In this document: positions 1 through 8,014 of the stretch, one piece after another
How the letters are laid out: each line of letters starts with the position of its first letter
How positions within the stretch are numbered: the first letter of the stretch is position 1
Source: Fidelibacterota bacterium
GTDB taxonomy: Bacteria > Pseudomonadota > Alphaproteobacteria > Rhodospirillales > Rhodospirillaceae
DNA length: 64,000 bases
Assembly (NCBI GenBank): GCA_947475895.1
Contig: CANJMF010000015.1
Location: forward strand, 1-64,000
Reading direction: 5' to 3'
Notes under the pieces: model-generated
What the model was told of the DNA's origin: nothing
What the model saw: the letters and a program-made list of their open reading frames with translations, nothing else
Database searches by the model: none
Made by a program: the position numbers and the translations under genes

Positions 1-111
1 AAGCACTACAACACCAAGCGGCCCCATTCAGCGCTCGGCTATAGGCCACCGGCGCCGGTGGCCTATAGCCCGATTCCAACACCACTCGAACAAAGCAAAG
101 TCATGCAGTAG
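1..111 (+). CDS. IS3-family transposase (integrase core), C-terminal end only
   Basis: Frame 1 is open from the first base to a TAG at 109-111 and encodes about 36 residues. It includes HYNTKRPHSALGYRPPAP, the conserved tail of the rve/DDE integrase domain of IS3-family OrfB transposases, where the hallmark is the RPHSxLGYRPPAP stretch. The DDE catalytic residues and the start lie outside the window. A candidate terminal inverted repeat follows within 40 bases, which fits a right-hand IS end. The family call is secure from the motif; the IS subgroup cannot be assigned from this fragment. Confidence 0.85.
   Translation, partial: KHYNTKRPHSALGYRPPAPVAYSPIPTPLEQSKVMQ
37..70. repeat. Perfect 34-bp palindrome inside the transposase tail
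   Basis: Bases 37-53 and 54-70 are exact reverse complements with no spacer, centred on GGCGCC. The palindrome overlaps the codons for GYRPPAPVAYS. In RNA it would form a very strong hairpin at the 3' end of the transposase mRNA. It has no T-run, so it is not a classical Rho-independent terminator. Confidence 0.9.
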
Positions 112-124
112 ACTAACATCTCGA

Positions 125-149
125 CTGGTACAGAAAATCGGTCAGGTCA
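125..149. repeat. Candidate right terminal inverted repeat of the IS
   Basis: The stretch starts CTGGTACAGAAAATCGG and ends GGTCAGGTCA, 14 bases after the transposase stop. Read inward it begins TGACCTGACC, resembling IS3-family ends that begin with TGA. The left end is outside the window, so neither the repeat pairing nor the target-site duplication can be verified. Confidence 0.5.
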
Positions 150-150
150 G

Positions 151-441
151 CAGCAGCGCTATATGCTCATCACGTCTCCAGGCAATGAACAGCTCTGGAT
201 CATGGACCGGAATGTGAAACCCGTCCCCGCGATTGTTGGAGGCTTTGGTGCCCACGGACGTAACGCCGGCAACTTCGTGACCCTTCACGGTTTGGCCGTC
301 GACTCTAAAGGCAACCTTTACACTGCCGAAACGGTCGACTCCGGCCGCGTACAGAAGTTCGTGCCGACTGGGACAATTTCGACTGCCGGTCTTCCACTGT
401 TTGAAGGCAGCCCGCACTACGCGCCGTTCCCGGGCAAATAG
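151..441 (+). pseudogene. NHL-repeat beta-propeller protein, 3' fragment cut by the IS end
   Basis: The frame is open directly from the IS into this segment, and the first ATG is at 163. The protein contains one clear NHL-type blade (LHGLAVDSKGNLYTAET, then a RVQKF strand) and part of a second (NEQLWIMDRN). Full-length NHL/SMP-30-like propellers are 250-400 residues, while only about 92 remain here. The ribosome would have no obvious Shine-Dalgarno upstream of 163. I infer that IS insertion removed the 5' part and left a non-functional 3' remnant. Confidence 0.6.
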
Positions 442-776
442 AATTGGGTAAATTCGCGGCCTCTATGAGCTAGCTGTGTTCCAGCCGCGACGGGCTCAAG
501 GCGCTCCTCCACCTTGAGCCCGATATCTACAAAGAGATTGGGCTTGGAGCTTAAGTGGCGAGGTACTCGCCTAAGAAGTGCATTACCTCTCAACGAACTA
601 CCGGTGTGAAGGTGAATATCTTTGGCTAGCAAGTCCTTATCGGCGACGTGTCCAAGTCAACTCTTGGTGGCTCTGTTTCTCCGTTGTTCCTTGTTAGACG
701 GCATCGAGCAACGCACGATATTATGCGTCTCCTGGCTCGATTTTCGTTCTAAACTGCATGTTTTGGGGAGGTAGCT
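442..776. other. Intergenic region before the first cassette
   Basis: No convincing gene is visible on either strand. It holds a hairpin at 491-522 and the leader of the gene at 777, with the ribosome-binding site GGGGAGG just upstream of its ATG. I looked for a sigma-54 -24/-12 pair (GG, ten bases, GC) and found none. A clear -35/-10 pair was not identified either. Confidence 0.5.
491..522 (+). terminator. Hairpin downstream of the NHL fragment
   Basis: CGGGCTCAAGG (491-501) and CCTTGAGCCCG (512-522) form a perfect 11-bp stem with a 10-base loop. No T-run follows, so termination strength is uncertain. It is about 50 bases after the NHL stop codon. Confidence 0.4.
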
Positions 777-1922
777 ATGCGCATTATGTTAGCGCGTCGA
801 TTCGCGCCCAGCGCTTTCGTCCTGATTGTTGCGATCGCGTGGCTGAGTGTTGATGTCCCGGCGAGGGCGGATTCAGTTGAGCAGGCGCCACCTCCAAACG
901 GTGTGATCGCATACGTTCTGACGACCTTTCAGCCCGCCGTCTACCAGACGGCCGATGCCAAAGCGGAATGTCCAAACGGACTCATCGCGAACCACGTTGA
1001 GCAATATGAAGCTCAATTTCCGACGGAAGAAGCGCGCAAAGCGCAACGCGAAAAATACGGCTACTTCCATAATCGCGGAAAGAACGGCGAAAACGTCCAC
1101 TGGTTTCCTGAAAGCATCGTCGATCCCGTGCCGTTCAGAGAGGCGGGGGGCAAGGTTGCGTTCGGACTGAACCTCGATGGAAAAATTGGGCCGAATGACT
1201 TCGTCTCGCCGGACGGCGAAGCCGGCATCGATAACGAATTGTATCGCGTTCTCGGTTGCATTGCGGGTTGGCGAGACGGCGGAGCGATGACGTTTCAAAA
1301 CGAAGTTCGTATGCGCGACAACCCGTACAATCGCATCCTCTTTGTTTTGTCTGGCGTCGACAATCTCGTGAACGATAACGACGTGACCATCAGAACCTAT
1401 CGCGGTCTCGACAACGTGCCGCTCGATAGTCTGAACAAGGGCGTGCCCGGCAGTACCCAGAGAATCGACTTTAAATACGGCCAGCGGTTCATGCACGTAT
1501 TCAAAGGCAAGATCGTAAACGGAGTGCTGACAACCGGGCCAGCCGATTACGTTATGCCGTGGTCGATCGTTGGCGACGGGCGTTTTTCAGCTGACGAGCA
1601 ATGGTATCGCGATACACGTTTTCGGCTGAAGCTGGACGCCGATCGCGCAGAGGGCCTTATTGCCGGATATGTGGATGTTGCGAAATGGTGGTGGGCTTAC
1701 ACCAAAAGAACTGCCGGCAAGCTCGATGACTACGTGCGTAACAGCCCGCCGTCGGTCTGGGTCGCTCTGAAAGCGCGCGCTGACGGATTTCCGGATCCTG
1801 TCACCGGGAAGAACACGGCCATTTCCACGGCGAGCGCGCTGCGGTTTGTGCGAGCCGAAGTCATCAACTTGCCAAAAGAGAACACGACACAGCGTGTTGC
1901 GTCAGCATCAGCGAAGAATTGA
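777..1922 (+). CDS. Secreted protein of unknown function, cassette 1 (gene A1)
   Basis: I do not recognise a named family. The 381-aa product has a Sec signal peptide (residues 1-31, ending PARA) and no further membrane segment. Distinctive stretches are AECPNGL near residue 63, FGLNLDGK in the middle and ELYRVLGC shortly after; the last two recur in the protein at 6830 (YGFDLDGK, ELARVLGC), as does a C-terminal NTAIS/NRAIS segment. The two are therefore paralogues. ATG 777 is preceded by GGGGAGG. The stop overlaps the start of the next gene, indicating one operon with the DUF1592, DUF1552 and PF03640-repeat genes. A periplasmic role linked to these partners is inference. Confidence 0.75.
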   Translation: MRIMLARRFAPSAFVLIVAIAWLSVDVPARADSVEQAPPPNGVIAYVLTTFQPAVYQTADAKAECPNGLIANHVEQYEAQFPTEEARKAQREKYGYFHNRGKNGENVHWFPESIVDPVPFREAGGKVAFGLNLDGKIGPNDFVSPDGEAGIDNELYRVLGCIAGWRDGGAMTFQNEVRMRDNPYNRILFVLSGVDNLVNDNDVTIRTYRGLDNVPLDSLNKGVPGSTQRIDFKYGQRFMHVFKGKIVNGVLTTGPADYVMPWSIVGDGRFSADEQWYRDTRFRLKLDADRAEGLIAGYVDVAKWWWAYTKRTAGKLDDYVRNSPPSVWVALKARADGFPDPVTGKNTAISTASALRFVRAEVINLPKENTTQRVASASAKN

Positions 1923-3643
1923 ACGCGGAAATGTTGCATAAATCATGTAATAGCGCTGCCCGCGTTCGTCGGTTGGCGAGCATGCTCCCGGTCATTGGTG
2001 CGGCATGTTTTTTAGTGAGCTGCAGCGACAGCTCATTGTCACATTCAAGCCAGCAGGCGTCTTCCGCTTCAAGCCAGCAGCCGTCTTCGCCAGCGGCTGT
2101 GACCAGGACCGCGCGTCTGAGAGTGATGTCGCAGGATGAATATACCTACGCCATCAGTGATCTGTTTGGGCCCGACGTCGCGGTGACGTTGACCGTTCCG
2201 CGAGCGCCCCGTGTGGGCGGTTTGTTGGCGGTCGGTACTGGGGTGGCGAGTGTCACACCGTCAATGGTTGAACTAATTCATCGTAATTCCCACCTTGTTG
2301 CTGACCAGGTGGTTGATGTGTCTCGCCGCGAATTCCTAGTCCCGTGTAAGCCGGTCGCCGTAAACGCTGCGGACGCGGCCTGTGCCGACAAATTTCTTAC
2401 CACCGTCGGGCGCCGGTTGTTCCGGCGCTCGCTGTCAGAAGCCGAACGCGCAAGCATGGTGATGATTGCCGGTGAGAGCGCTGAACGGCTCAAGGACTTC
2501 TACGCCGGCCTGTCCTTTACGCTGGCCGGGATGATTTCGTCGCCGCAATTCATGTTCCTTAAAGAGATCAGGGAGCCGGACCCGCATAGCCCAGGGCGTA
2601 TGCGGCTCACCGGTTATGCGAAGGCCCAAAGGCTCAGCCTGTTTTTCTGGGATTCTGTTCCTGATGAACAATTGCTGCGCGCGGCCGAAAACGGTGATCT
2701 CCATACGGCGCGGGGCGTCGCTCAACAAGTCGACCGCCTCGTGATGTCGCCACGACTTGAACGCGGCGTGCGGGCCTTTTTCAGCGATATGCTCGCCTTC
2801 GAAACCTTTGCCGATGTTGCAAAGGACGCCGTGATCTATCCCGCATTCACACAGGCGGCGGTTGCCGAGGCCAAAGAGCAGGCACTGCGGATGATTTCGA
2901 ATCACATCGTTGCCGAGCGCGGCGACTATCGTGATTTGTTTACCAGCCGAAAGACATTCCTGACGCCGAGTTTGGCGATACTTATGGGCATCGCCGCGCC
3001 CGCCCCAGGATGGTCGAAATATGAAGTTCCGCAGGACAGTCAGCGGGTCGGCCTGCTGAGCCAAGTGGGATTTACATCGCTTTATGCGCATCCAGGTCGC
3101 AGTTCACCGACGCGGCGCGGCAAGGCAATCCGCGAGCTCGTGTTATGTCAGAAAGTGCCCGATCCGCCGGCCAACGTTGATTTCTCCGGCTTCGAAGATA
3201 CGCGCGGTAAAATGAACACGGCCCGTGATCGTTTAACGGCACATGCGACCAACCCGGTCTGCGCGGGATGTCACAAAATTACAGATCCCATGGGCCTCGC
3301 TCTCGAAAATTTCGATGGTGCGGGACAATTCCGAACCACGGAAGGCGATGCTGCAATTGACCCGTCGGGCACACTCGACGGCATCGCGTTCAACACGCCC
3401 GCAGGCTTAGGAAAAGCCTTGCACGATAGCCCCGCTGTCACGTCGTGCCTGGTCTCGCGCCTTTACAGTTTTGCTGTGGGCAAGGCGCCCGGCGTGAACG
3501 AAAAAGATTACCTGGAGAAATTGAAGGCGCAATTTGCCAACGCTGGATATCGCGTTCCGGACCTGATGCGCATGATATCGAACGACGATGCATTTTTCCG
3601 ATCGGCCTCAGAGCCAACGACCGTTACTGCGAAGGCGCCATAA
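1919..3643 (+). CDS. DUF1592/DUF1588/DUF1585 lipoprotein with one c-type haem site (gene B1)
   Basis: This 574-aa protein matches the planctomycete-cytochrome-associated architecture. An N-terminal DUF1587-like segment (MSQDEYTYAISDLFG) is followed by DUF1595 (RLFRRSLSEAERA), DUF1592 (AQRLSLFFWDSVPDEQLL), DUF1588 (GRSSPTRRGKAIRELVLC) and DUF1585 (GYRVPDLMRMI). A haem-c motif CAGCH lies at residues 448-452. The signal peptide ends in a lipobox, LVSC with Cys35, so the protein is probably a lipoprotein. TTG 1919 overlaps the previous stop by four bases; ATG 1931 is an in-frame alternative. The family function is not established; exported oxidoreductase or electron-transfer roles are usually inferred from the haem. 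Confidence 0.85.
   Translation: MNAEMLHKSCNSAARVRRLASMLPVIGAACFLVSCSDSSLSHSSQQASSASSQQPSSPAAVTRTARLRVMSQDEYTYAISDLFGPDVAVTLTVPRAPRVGGLLAVGTGVASVTPSMVELIHRNSHLVADQVVDVSRREFLVPCKPVAVNAADAACADKFLTTVGRRLFRRSLSEAERASMVMIAGESAERLKDFYAGLSFTLAGMISSPQFMFLKEIREPDPHSPGRMRLTGYAKAQRLSLFFWDSVPDEQLLRAAENGDLHTARGVAQQVDRLVMSPRLERGVRAFFSDMLAFETFADVAKDAVIYPAFTQAAVAEAKEQALRMISNHIVAERGDYRDLFTSRKTFLTPSLAILMGIAAPAPGWSKYEVPQDSQRVGLLSQVGFTSLYAHPGRSSPTRRGKAIRELVLCQKVPDPPANVDFSGFEDTRGKMNTARDRLTAHATNPVCAGCHKITDPMGLALENFDGAGQFRTTEGDAAIDPSGTLDGIAFNTPAGLGKALHDSPAVTSCLVSRLYSFAVGKAPGVNEKDYLEKLKAQFANAGYRVPDLMRMISNDDAFFRSASEPTTVTAKAP
2044..2091 (+). repeat. 24-bp tandem repeat in the lipoprotein linker
   Basis: Units 2044-2067 and 2068-2091 match at most positions, both beginning TTCAAGCCAGCAG. 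They encode the Ser/Gln-rich linker SSQQASSA-SSQQPSSP just after the lipobox. The unit length keeps the frame, so slippage here would change linker length only. Confidence 0.8.
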
Positions 3644-3688
3644 CACTTCATCATTCAGCCCGACAATGACGGGCAGAGGAGCGACAAC

Positions 3689-5017
3689 ATGAATTCCTTG
3701 ACCAGACGCCGTGTTCTCAGAGGTCTAGTCGGCGGCAGTGCAGTTACCGTGGGCCTCCCGCTCCTGAATTGTTTTCTGAACGGCAATGGCAACGCGCTTG
3801 CAGACGGTTCGCCGATGCCAGTTCGGTTTGCGACTTGGTATTGGGCGCTTGGAATGCAAAAGCAGATCTTTGTGCCCAAGAAGGTCGGCGCCGACTATGA
3901 CCTGCCCGAAGAATTGCTTCCGCTTAAGGAAGTGAAGCAGCACATCAATGTCTACAGCAACTTTGACGTCCTGAGGGACTCGTCGCCTGCGGCTTGTCAC
4001 TATACGGGGTGGGTGGCTTTGCGTTGCGGCGCGGTACCGAAGCAGCGCGGTGAGTTGCCCAGCCCGAGCATGGACGTGTTCGTCGCTCAAAAGATCGGTA
4101 CGGGGACGCGCTTCCCGGCGCTCTACGCCACGGCCACCGGCAATCCCACAAATTCTTACAGTTTTCGCGGCACAAATGCCGTCAATCCTTCGGTCGCGTC
4201 GCCGCTTGAGCTTTATAATCAGGTGTTTGGCGCCGATTTTCAGAACCCAAACGAACCTGTCTTCACGCCAAACCCGCGGATTATGGTGAAGCGGAGCGTT
4301 CTGTCGGGCGTTGCTGAACAGGCTAAGGATTTTGAACGCGATCTTGGATCGGAAGATCGTGCCCGGTTGGACCAATATTTCACCGGTCTGCGCGATTTGG
4401 AACACCAACTCGCCGGTCAGCTTGAGAAACCAAAACCAATTCCGGCGTGCCACGCTTCGACGAAGCCGGCCGAAATTCCCGTTGGTCTTCCCTGGGAGCG
4501 GATCGCTCTTCGGCACAAACTTATGACCGAGATCTTGCAGATGGCCGTCGTTTGCGACCAGACGCGCGTGCTCAACATGGTTGGCGGGTCGGTGGACGCG
4601 ACTAAGGAAGGTATGGCCTCGACGCACCACACGACGACACACGAGGAAACGATCGACGAGAAGCTGGGATACCAACCGACCACGTCATTTTTTACCCGTC
4701 GCTCAATGGAAAACTGGGCGCAATTTGTCGGAGCGTTCGCCAATACCAAAGAAGGTGACGGCACTGTCCTTGATAATATGCTGATTTATGCGGACTCGGA
4801 CCAATCGTATGCCAGGGTTCACGGACTGGATGGTCTCCCAATGTTTACGGCAGGTCGGGCCGGCGGACGGTTTAAAACCGGAATTCACGTCAATGGCAGC
4901 AGTACCCCGGGAACACGCCTTGGCTACACGGCCTTGCGTACAATGGGCGTTGATTTTGACGCTTGGGGCACAGAGTCCAATCGCACCTCCAAAGAAATTG
5001 GAGAAGTCTTGGTATGA
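3689..5017 (+). CDS. DUF1552 protein with Tat-like leader (gene C1)
   Basis: The 442-aa product begins TRRRVLRGLVGGSAVTVGLP, a twin-arginine leader of the kind typical of DUF1552 proteins. The body has the family features: PSMDVFVAQKIG, the ARLDQYFTGLRDLEHQL helix, and a C-terminal TAGRAGGRFKTGIHV segment. DUF1552 proteins are usually encoded beside DUF1592-type proteins, as here. The spacing is 45 bases after gene B1, with GAGGAG as ribosome-binding site. The family resembles DUF1501/alkaline phosphatase-fold proteins, but no reaction is known. Its stop overlaps the next start as ATGA. Confidence 0.85.
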   Translation: MNSLTRRRVLRGLVGGSAVTVGLPLLNCFLNGNGNALADGSPMPVRFATWYWALGMQKQIFVPKKVGADYDLPEELLPLKEVKQHINVYSNFDVLRDSSPAACHYTGWVALRCGAVPKQRGELPSPSMDVFVAQKIGTGTRFPALYATATGNPTNSYSFRGTNAVNPSVASPLELYNQVFGADFQNPNEPVFTPNPRIMVKRSVLSGVAEQAKDFERDLGSEDRARLDQYFTGLRDLEHQLAGQLEKPKPIPACHASTKPAEIPVGLPWERIALRHKLMTEILQMAVVCDQTRVLNMVGGSVDATKEGMASTHHTTTHEETIDEKLGYQPTTSFFTRRSMENWAQFVGAFANTKEGDGTVLDNMLIYADSDQSYARVHGLDGLPMFTAGRAGGRFKTGIHVNGSSTPGTRLGYTALRTMGVDFDAWGTESNRTSKEIGEVLV

Positions 5018-6369
5018 TGCCCTACTTTCGGCCTTCGCGTTCGCGTCCCATTACGACCTTGGGCTTTTTAGCTGTTGTCGTGCTGGCTTTGGCCCCGTTC
5101 GAGAGAGCCGTTGCAGCGGAACGCTGGATTGAAGAACCGACACCTCAAAATTTTCACGTGGAAATGACGGATGTTAACGGACCGGTATTCGCTGATGCAC
5201 GCGGCATGACGGTCTACACGTGGAATAAAGACAAGAGTGGCGAGTCCTCCTGCAATGCTGATCGCTACACTGCCTACTATTCCCAAGAACATGATTTTGC
5301 CCTTCGGGAACCGGAGCGCCGGTTGGCCTGTGAACAAGTATGGCTTCCTGTCCACGCGGAGCCAAACGCGACACCGGTCGGAGCTTGGTCGATTATCACC
5401 AGGCATGACGGCTCGCGACAATGGGCCCACCGCAATGCGCCCCTTTACACCTATGCATTTGATCATATGCCGGGTGCCGTGAACGAAGTCGATCGAGATT
5501 GGCCGGCTGTACGCGAAAACGGCCGTCGACCCCTATCGCCCAAATTAGACAACCCGGCCAGCGTCATGGTGCAAGTGTTTCCCCAATGGGGCCGGGTGCT
5601 GACGACTCTCGACGGCGTGGTCTTGTATAGCGCCAACTTGAAATCGAAAAACAAAGATGGAGTTGGAGCATTCGCTCCATTCCTCATGCCCGAACTCGCT
5701 AGACCACACGGCGATTGGTCCGTGGTCACACTCAAGGATGGAAGCCAGCAGTGGGCCTATTTGGGCCGTCCGCTGTTCTATCCGGTATCGGAAAAGACCC
5801 GCGTCGAAGCTCCACCGGATTTTATCGCTGAGGGCGGATGGCGTGCGGCTCGGCTAATTGACGAAGATATTTCCGGTTGGAGCCCCGTCATCGTTCAGAC
5901 AGCTCCTACCCCGCCGGACGGTGTGATTGTGCAAAGGACGTCAGCGGGCGACGTGCTCGCGGATTCGCGTGGCCATACGCTGTATGCGATGCGTTGTACG
6001 GAAAGAACGCCGGACGAATTGGCCTGCGATAATCCAGGTGCCAGCGGACGTTATCATTCTGATGTCTGCGGCGCATGGGAGGCATGTGAGAAGACGTGGC
6101 CGCGCCTGTTGGCAGGGCCAAACGCAAAGTCCAACAACCGCACATGGTCCATCGCCGCAATCGATCGTACGACCGGACGCTTTGCATCAACGCCAGACAA
6201 AAATACCGTGCGCATTTGGCTTTACCGCGGGCACCCACTTTATATGTTTTCGGGGGACCTCAAGCCTGGGGATATTACGGCTCAATTCGTCAACGAGTAT
6301 GATGTTGACTACTATTATCTGCGAGTTCTTTCCACATCGTCGGACTACGACCCATCTCGTGTGCAGTAG
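5014..6369 (+). CDS. Secreted PF03640-type repeat protein (gene D1)
   Basis: The 451-aa product has a Sec signal peptide (hydrophobic TTLGFLAVVVLALAP, ending AVAA). It contains about four units of the secreted repeat family PF03640/COG4315, each with a DxxGxTxY strand (DARGMTVYTW, DSRGHTLYAM), a Cys-Trp element (CEQVW, CEKTW) and a GSRQWAHRNAPLYTY-type strand. Most COG4315 lipoproteins are short with two repeats, so this is an expanded form. ATG 5014 overlaps the DUF1552 stop by four bases; ATG 5017 is also possible. Function is unknown; the paired cysteines could form disulfides or bind a ligand. Confidence 0.8.
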   Translation: MMPYFRPSRSRPITTLGFLAVVVLALAPFERAVAAERWIEEPTPQNFHVEMTDVNGPVFADARGMTVYTWNKDKSGESSCNADRYTAYYSQEHDFALREPERRLACEQVWLPVHAEPNATPVGAWSIITRHDGSRQWAHRNAPLYTYAFDHMPGAVNEVDRDWPAVRENGRRPLSPKLDNPASVMVQVFPQWGRVLTTLDGVVLYSANLKSKNKDGVGAFAPFLMPELARPHGDWSVVTLKDGSQQWAYLGRPLFYPVSEKTRVEAPPDFIAEGGWRAARLIDEDISGWSPVIVQTAPTPPDGVIVQRTSAGDVLADSRGHTLYAMRCTERTPDELACDNPGASGRYHSDVCGAWEACEKTWPRLLAGPNAKSNNRTWSIAAIDRTTGRFASTPDKNTVRIWLYRGHPLYMFSGDLKPGDITAQFVNEYDVDYYYLRVLSTSSDYDPSRVQ

Positions 6370-6829
6370 CGGATGTGGCCGTTAGTCGAACTCTCCACTC
6401 GGCCGGAAGGTGAAAGCTGGGGTTCCCGCTCGACGGGCGGACCGAATGAACTTGATCTCCCGGATTGTTTTTTTCTTCAAAATAAACGGATGCTTTCATC
6501 ATCGGGGCAGATCGGTGAAGAAACTCGCGAGCCTAGGGTGGACCGGCCGGAAAGCTTGTTGAGATTTTGCCGTTATTGACGAGTGCACTGCAAAATGTGG
6601 AGAGAGCGCGGGGCATTGCAGAAAACCGCTAAATTCATTCCACCGGTAGTAAGGTTCGTTATTCATTTTGTGAGGCTGCCGACCTTTCTTCTCGATATAA
6701 TCTGATAGGGCACGGAGAACTCTGCGGGCGGCTCATGGGCTTTCTGGCGGGGCGGAGGGATTTCGAAAACGCGACGATGGGTGAGAAATTCAGGAAGTTC
6801 GGAATCGCTTTAATCGGAGGAGGGATTAG
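6370..6829. other. Intergenic region between the two cassettes
   Basis: No convincing gene is visible. A TATAAT hexamer at 6696-6701 could be a -10 element for the second cassette, but no good -35 sits 16-18 bases upstream. A strong ribosome-binding site, GGAGGAGGG, occurs at 6816-6824. The 460-base length suggests that the second cassette has a promoter of its own. Confidence 0.4.
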
Positions 6830-7966
6830 GTGACGACGCTCGCACGCAGCAAAAATTTGCCAAGTAAACTCGGGAGCCTTGCCGCTTTGGTGCTCCTTGG
6901 AAGTTTCGCAGCGTTTGACGCTGCCGCTACGGAGAGCAAAAGCTTCGTCATGTCCAGTTTTTGGCATGCGGCCAATAATTTAGAGGGCGACTGTCCTGGT
7001 GGCCTCAACCCCCGCTACAAAGAACAATGGGCCAAAAACCTCGCCGACCTTGGCTACAGTCCGCGCGAAGTTGGCGAAATCATGGAGCGAAACGTCAACG
7101 GGGATGCCCTTGACTACGAACACAACGAGCTGATGCGGATCATGGTGAATCGCGGCCGTATCAACGGTCAGGCCGTAAATGCCTACGCTCACCCAGTCGC
7201 GGTGAAAGACCCCCACCTCAAATCTTGGAACGGAAAGCTCGCCTATGGGTTTGATCTCGACGGTAAAGGTGTAACGCCTTCCTCCTTCGAAGATCCTGAA
7301 TCCCATGAAAAGGGCATCAAGCACGAGCTGGCGCGGGTTCTAGGGTGCAACGAACAGTTCCGCTCGCGTCTGCGGGAAGGTGGCGCGGCGTGGCAGTTCT
7401 TGTGGACCGCGGTGAAAGAGTCGGCGCCGGTCTGGACGATCACTGTCACCGGAGACGACCTCTCAAAGGATGGTCCTATCACCATTCAGTTCGGCCGCGG
7501 CATGGAAGGCGTCAAGCGCAACGGAAATGGAACGGCGCGCGCAGATATGACGTATCGCGCGGACCCGGATCCCCGTTTCGCGAACAATATTTATAAAGGC
7601 AAGATTGAGAATGGCGTGATTTCGGTCACTGAGTTTGGTCACCTGTTCCTTATTCAAGAACCGCTGCTCTATCCCAGGTTCACGCTCGATAAGTTCCATG
7701 CTCGTATGCAGATGAATAAGAACGGCGTCCTGGAAATTCTTATCGCCGGGTATCAGCCAATCGATGAAATTTATCATTGGTGCGGCAGCGCCAATATTTG
7801 CGCGGATACCAACTTCTGCGCGGAGCCGCCTGGTCTTTATCATCTCATGCGCAAATTCGCCGACTACGATCCCGATCCTCAGGCGGGTCAGAACCGCGCA
7901 ATTTCGGCGACATATTACTTGGAAGCGGTACCCGCCTATCTCGTGGACGTACAGAAGGGCCGTTAG
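6830..7966 (+). CDS. Secreted protein of unknown function, cassette 2 (gene A2)
   Basis: This 378-aa protein is a paralogue of the gene at 777. Shared features are the signal peptide, a CPGGLNP / CPNGL segment, YGFDLDGK, ELARVLGC and a C-terminal NRAIS stretch. It has extra cysteines late in the chain (WCGSANICADTNFC) that the first copy lacks, which could form disulfides. GTG 6830 is chosen because GGAGGAGGG lies 5-6 bases upstream. It leads a second A-B-C-D cassette. No family name is assigned, and a function specific to the cassette is inference. Confidence 0.75.
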   Translation: MTTLARSKNLPSKLGSLAALVLLGSFAAFDAAATESKSFVMSSFWHAANNLEGDCPGGLNPRYKEQWAKNLADLGYSPREVGEIMERNVNGDALDYEHNELMRIMVNRGRINGQAVNAYAHPVAVKDPHLKSWNGKLAYGFDLDGKGVTPSSFEDPESHEKGIKHELARVLGCNEQFRSRLREGGAAWQFLWTAVKESAPVWTITVTGDDLSKDGPITIQFGRGMEGVKRNGNGTARADMTYRADPDPRFANNIYKGKIENGVISVTEFGHLFLIQEPLLYPRFTLDKFHARMQMNKNGVLEILIAGYQPIDEIYHWCGSANICADTNFCAEPPGLYHLMRKFADYDPDPQAGQNRAISATYYLEAVPAYLVDVQKGR

Positions 7967-8014
7967 TGTGCCGCCGGTGAGCTTGGCACGCACGTCCTTG
8001 GGAGGATGTTGAAA

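Noticed and set aside
873-1496. 207-aa minus-strand ORF opposite the gene at 777
   Set aside because: It is an antisense shadow of a gene with signal peptide, ribosome-binding site and a paralogue.
6668-6701. TTGTGA and TATAAT as a sigma-70 promoter
   Set aside because: The spacer is 22 bases, too long for a standard promoter; only the -10-like hexamer is noted.
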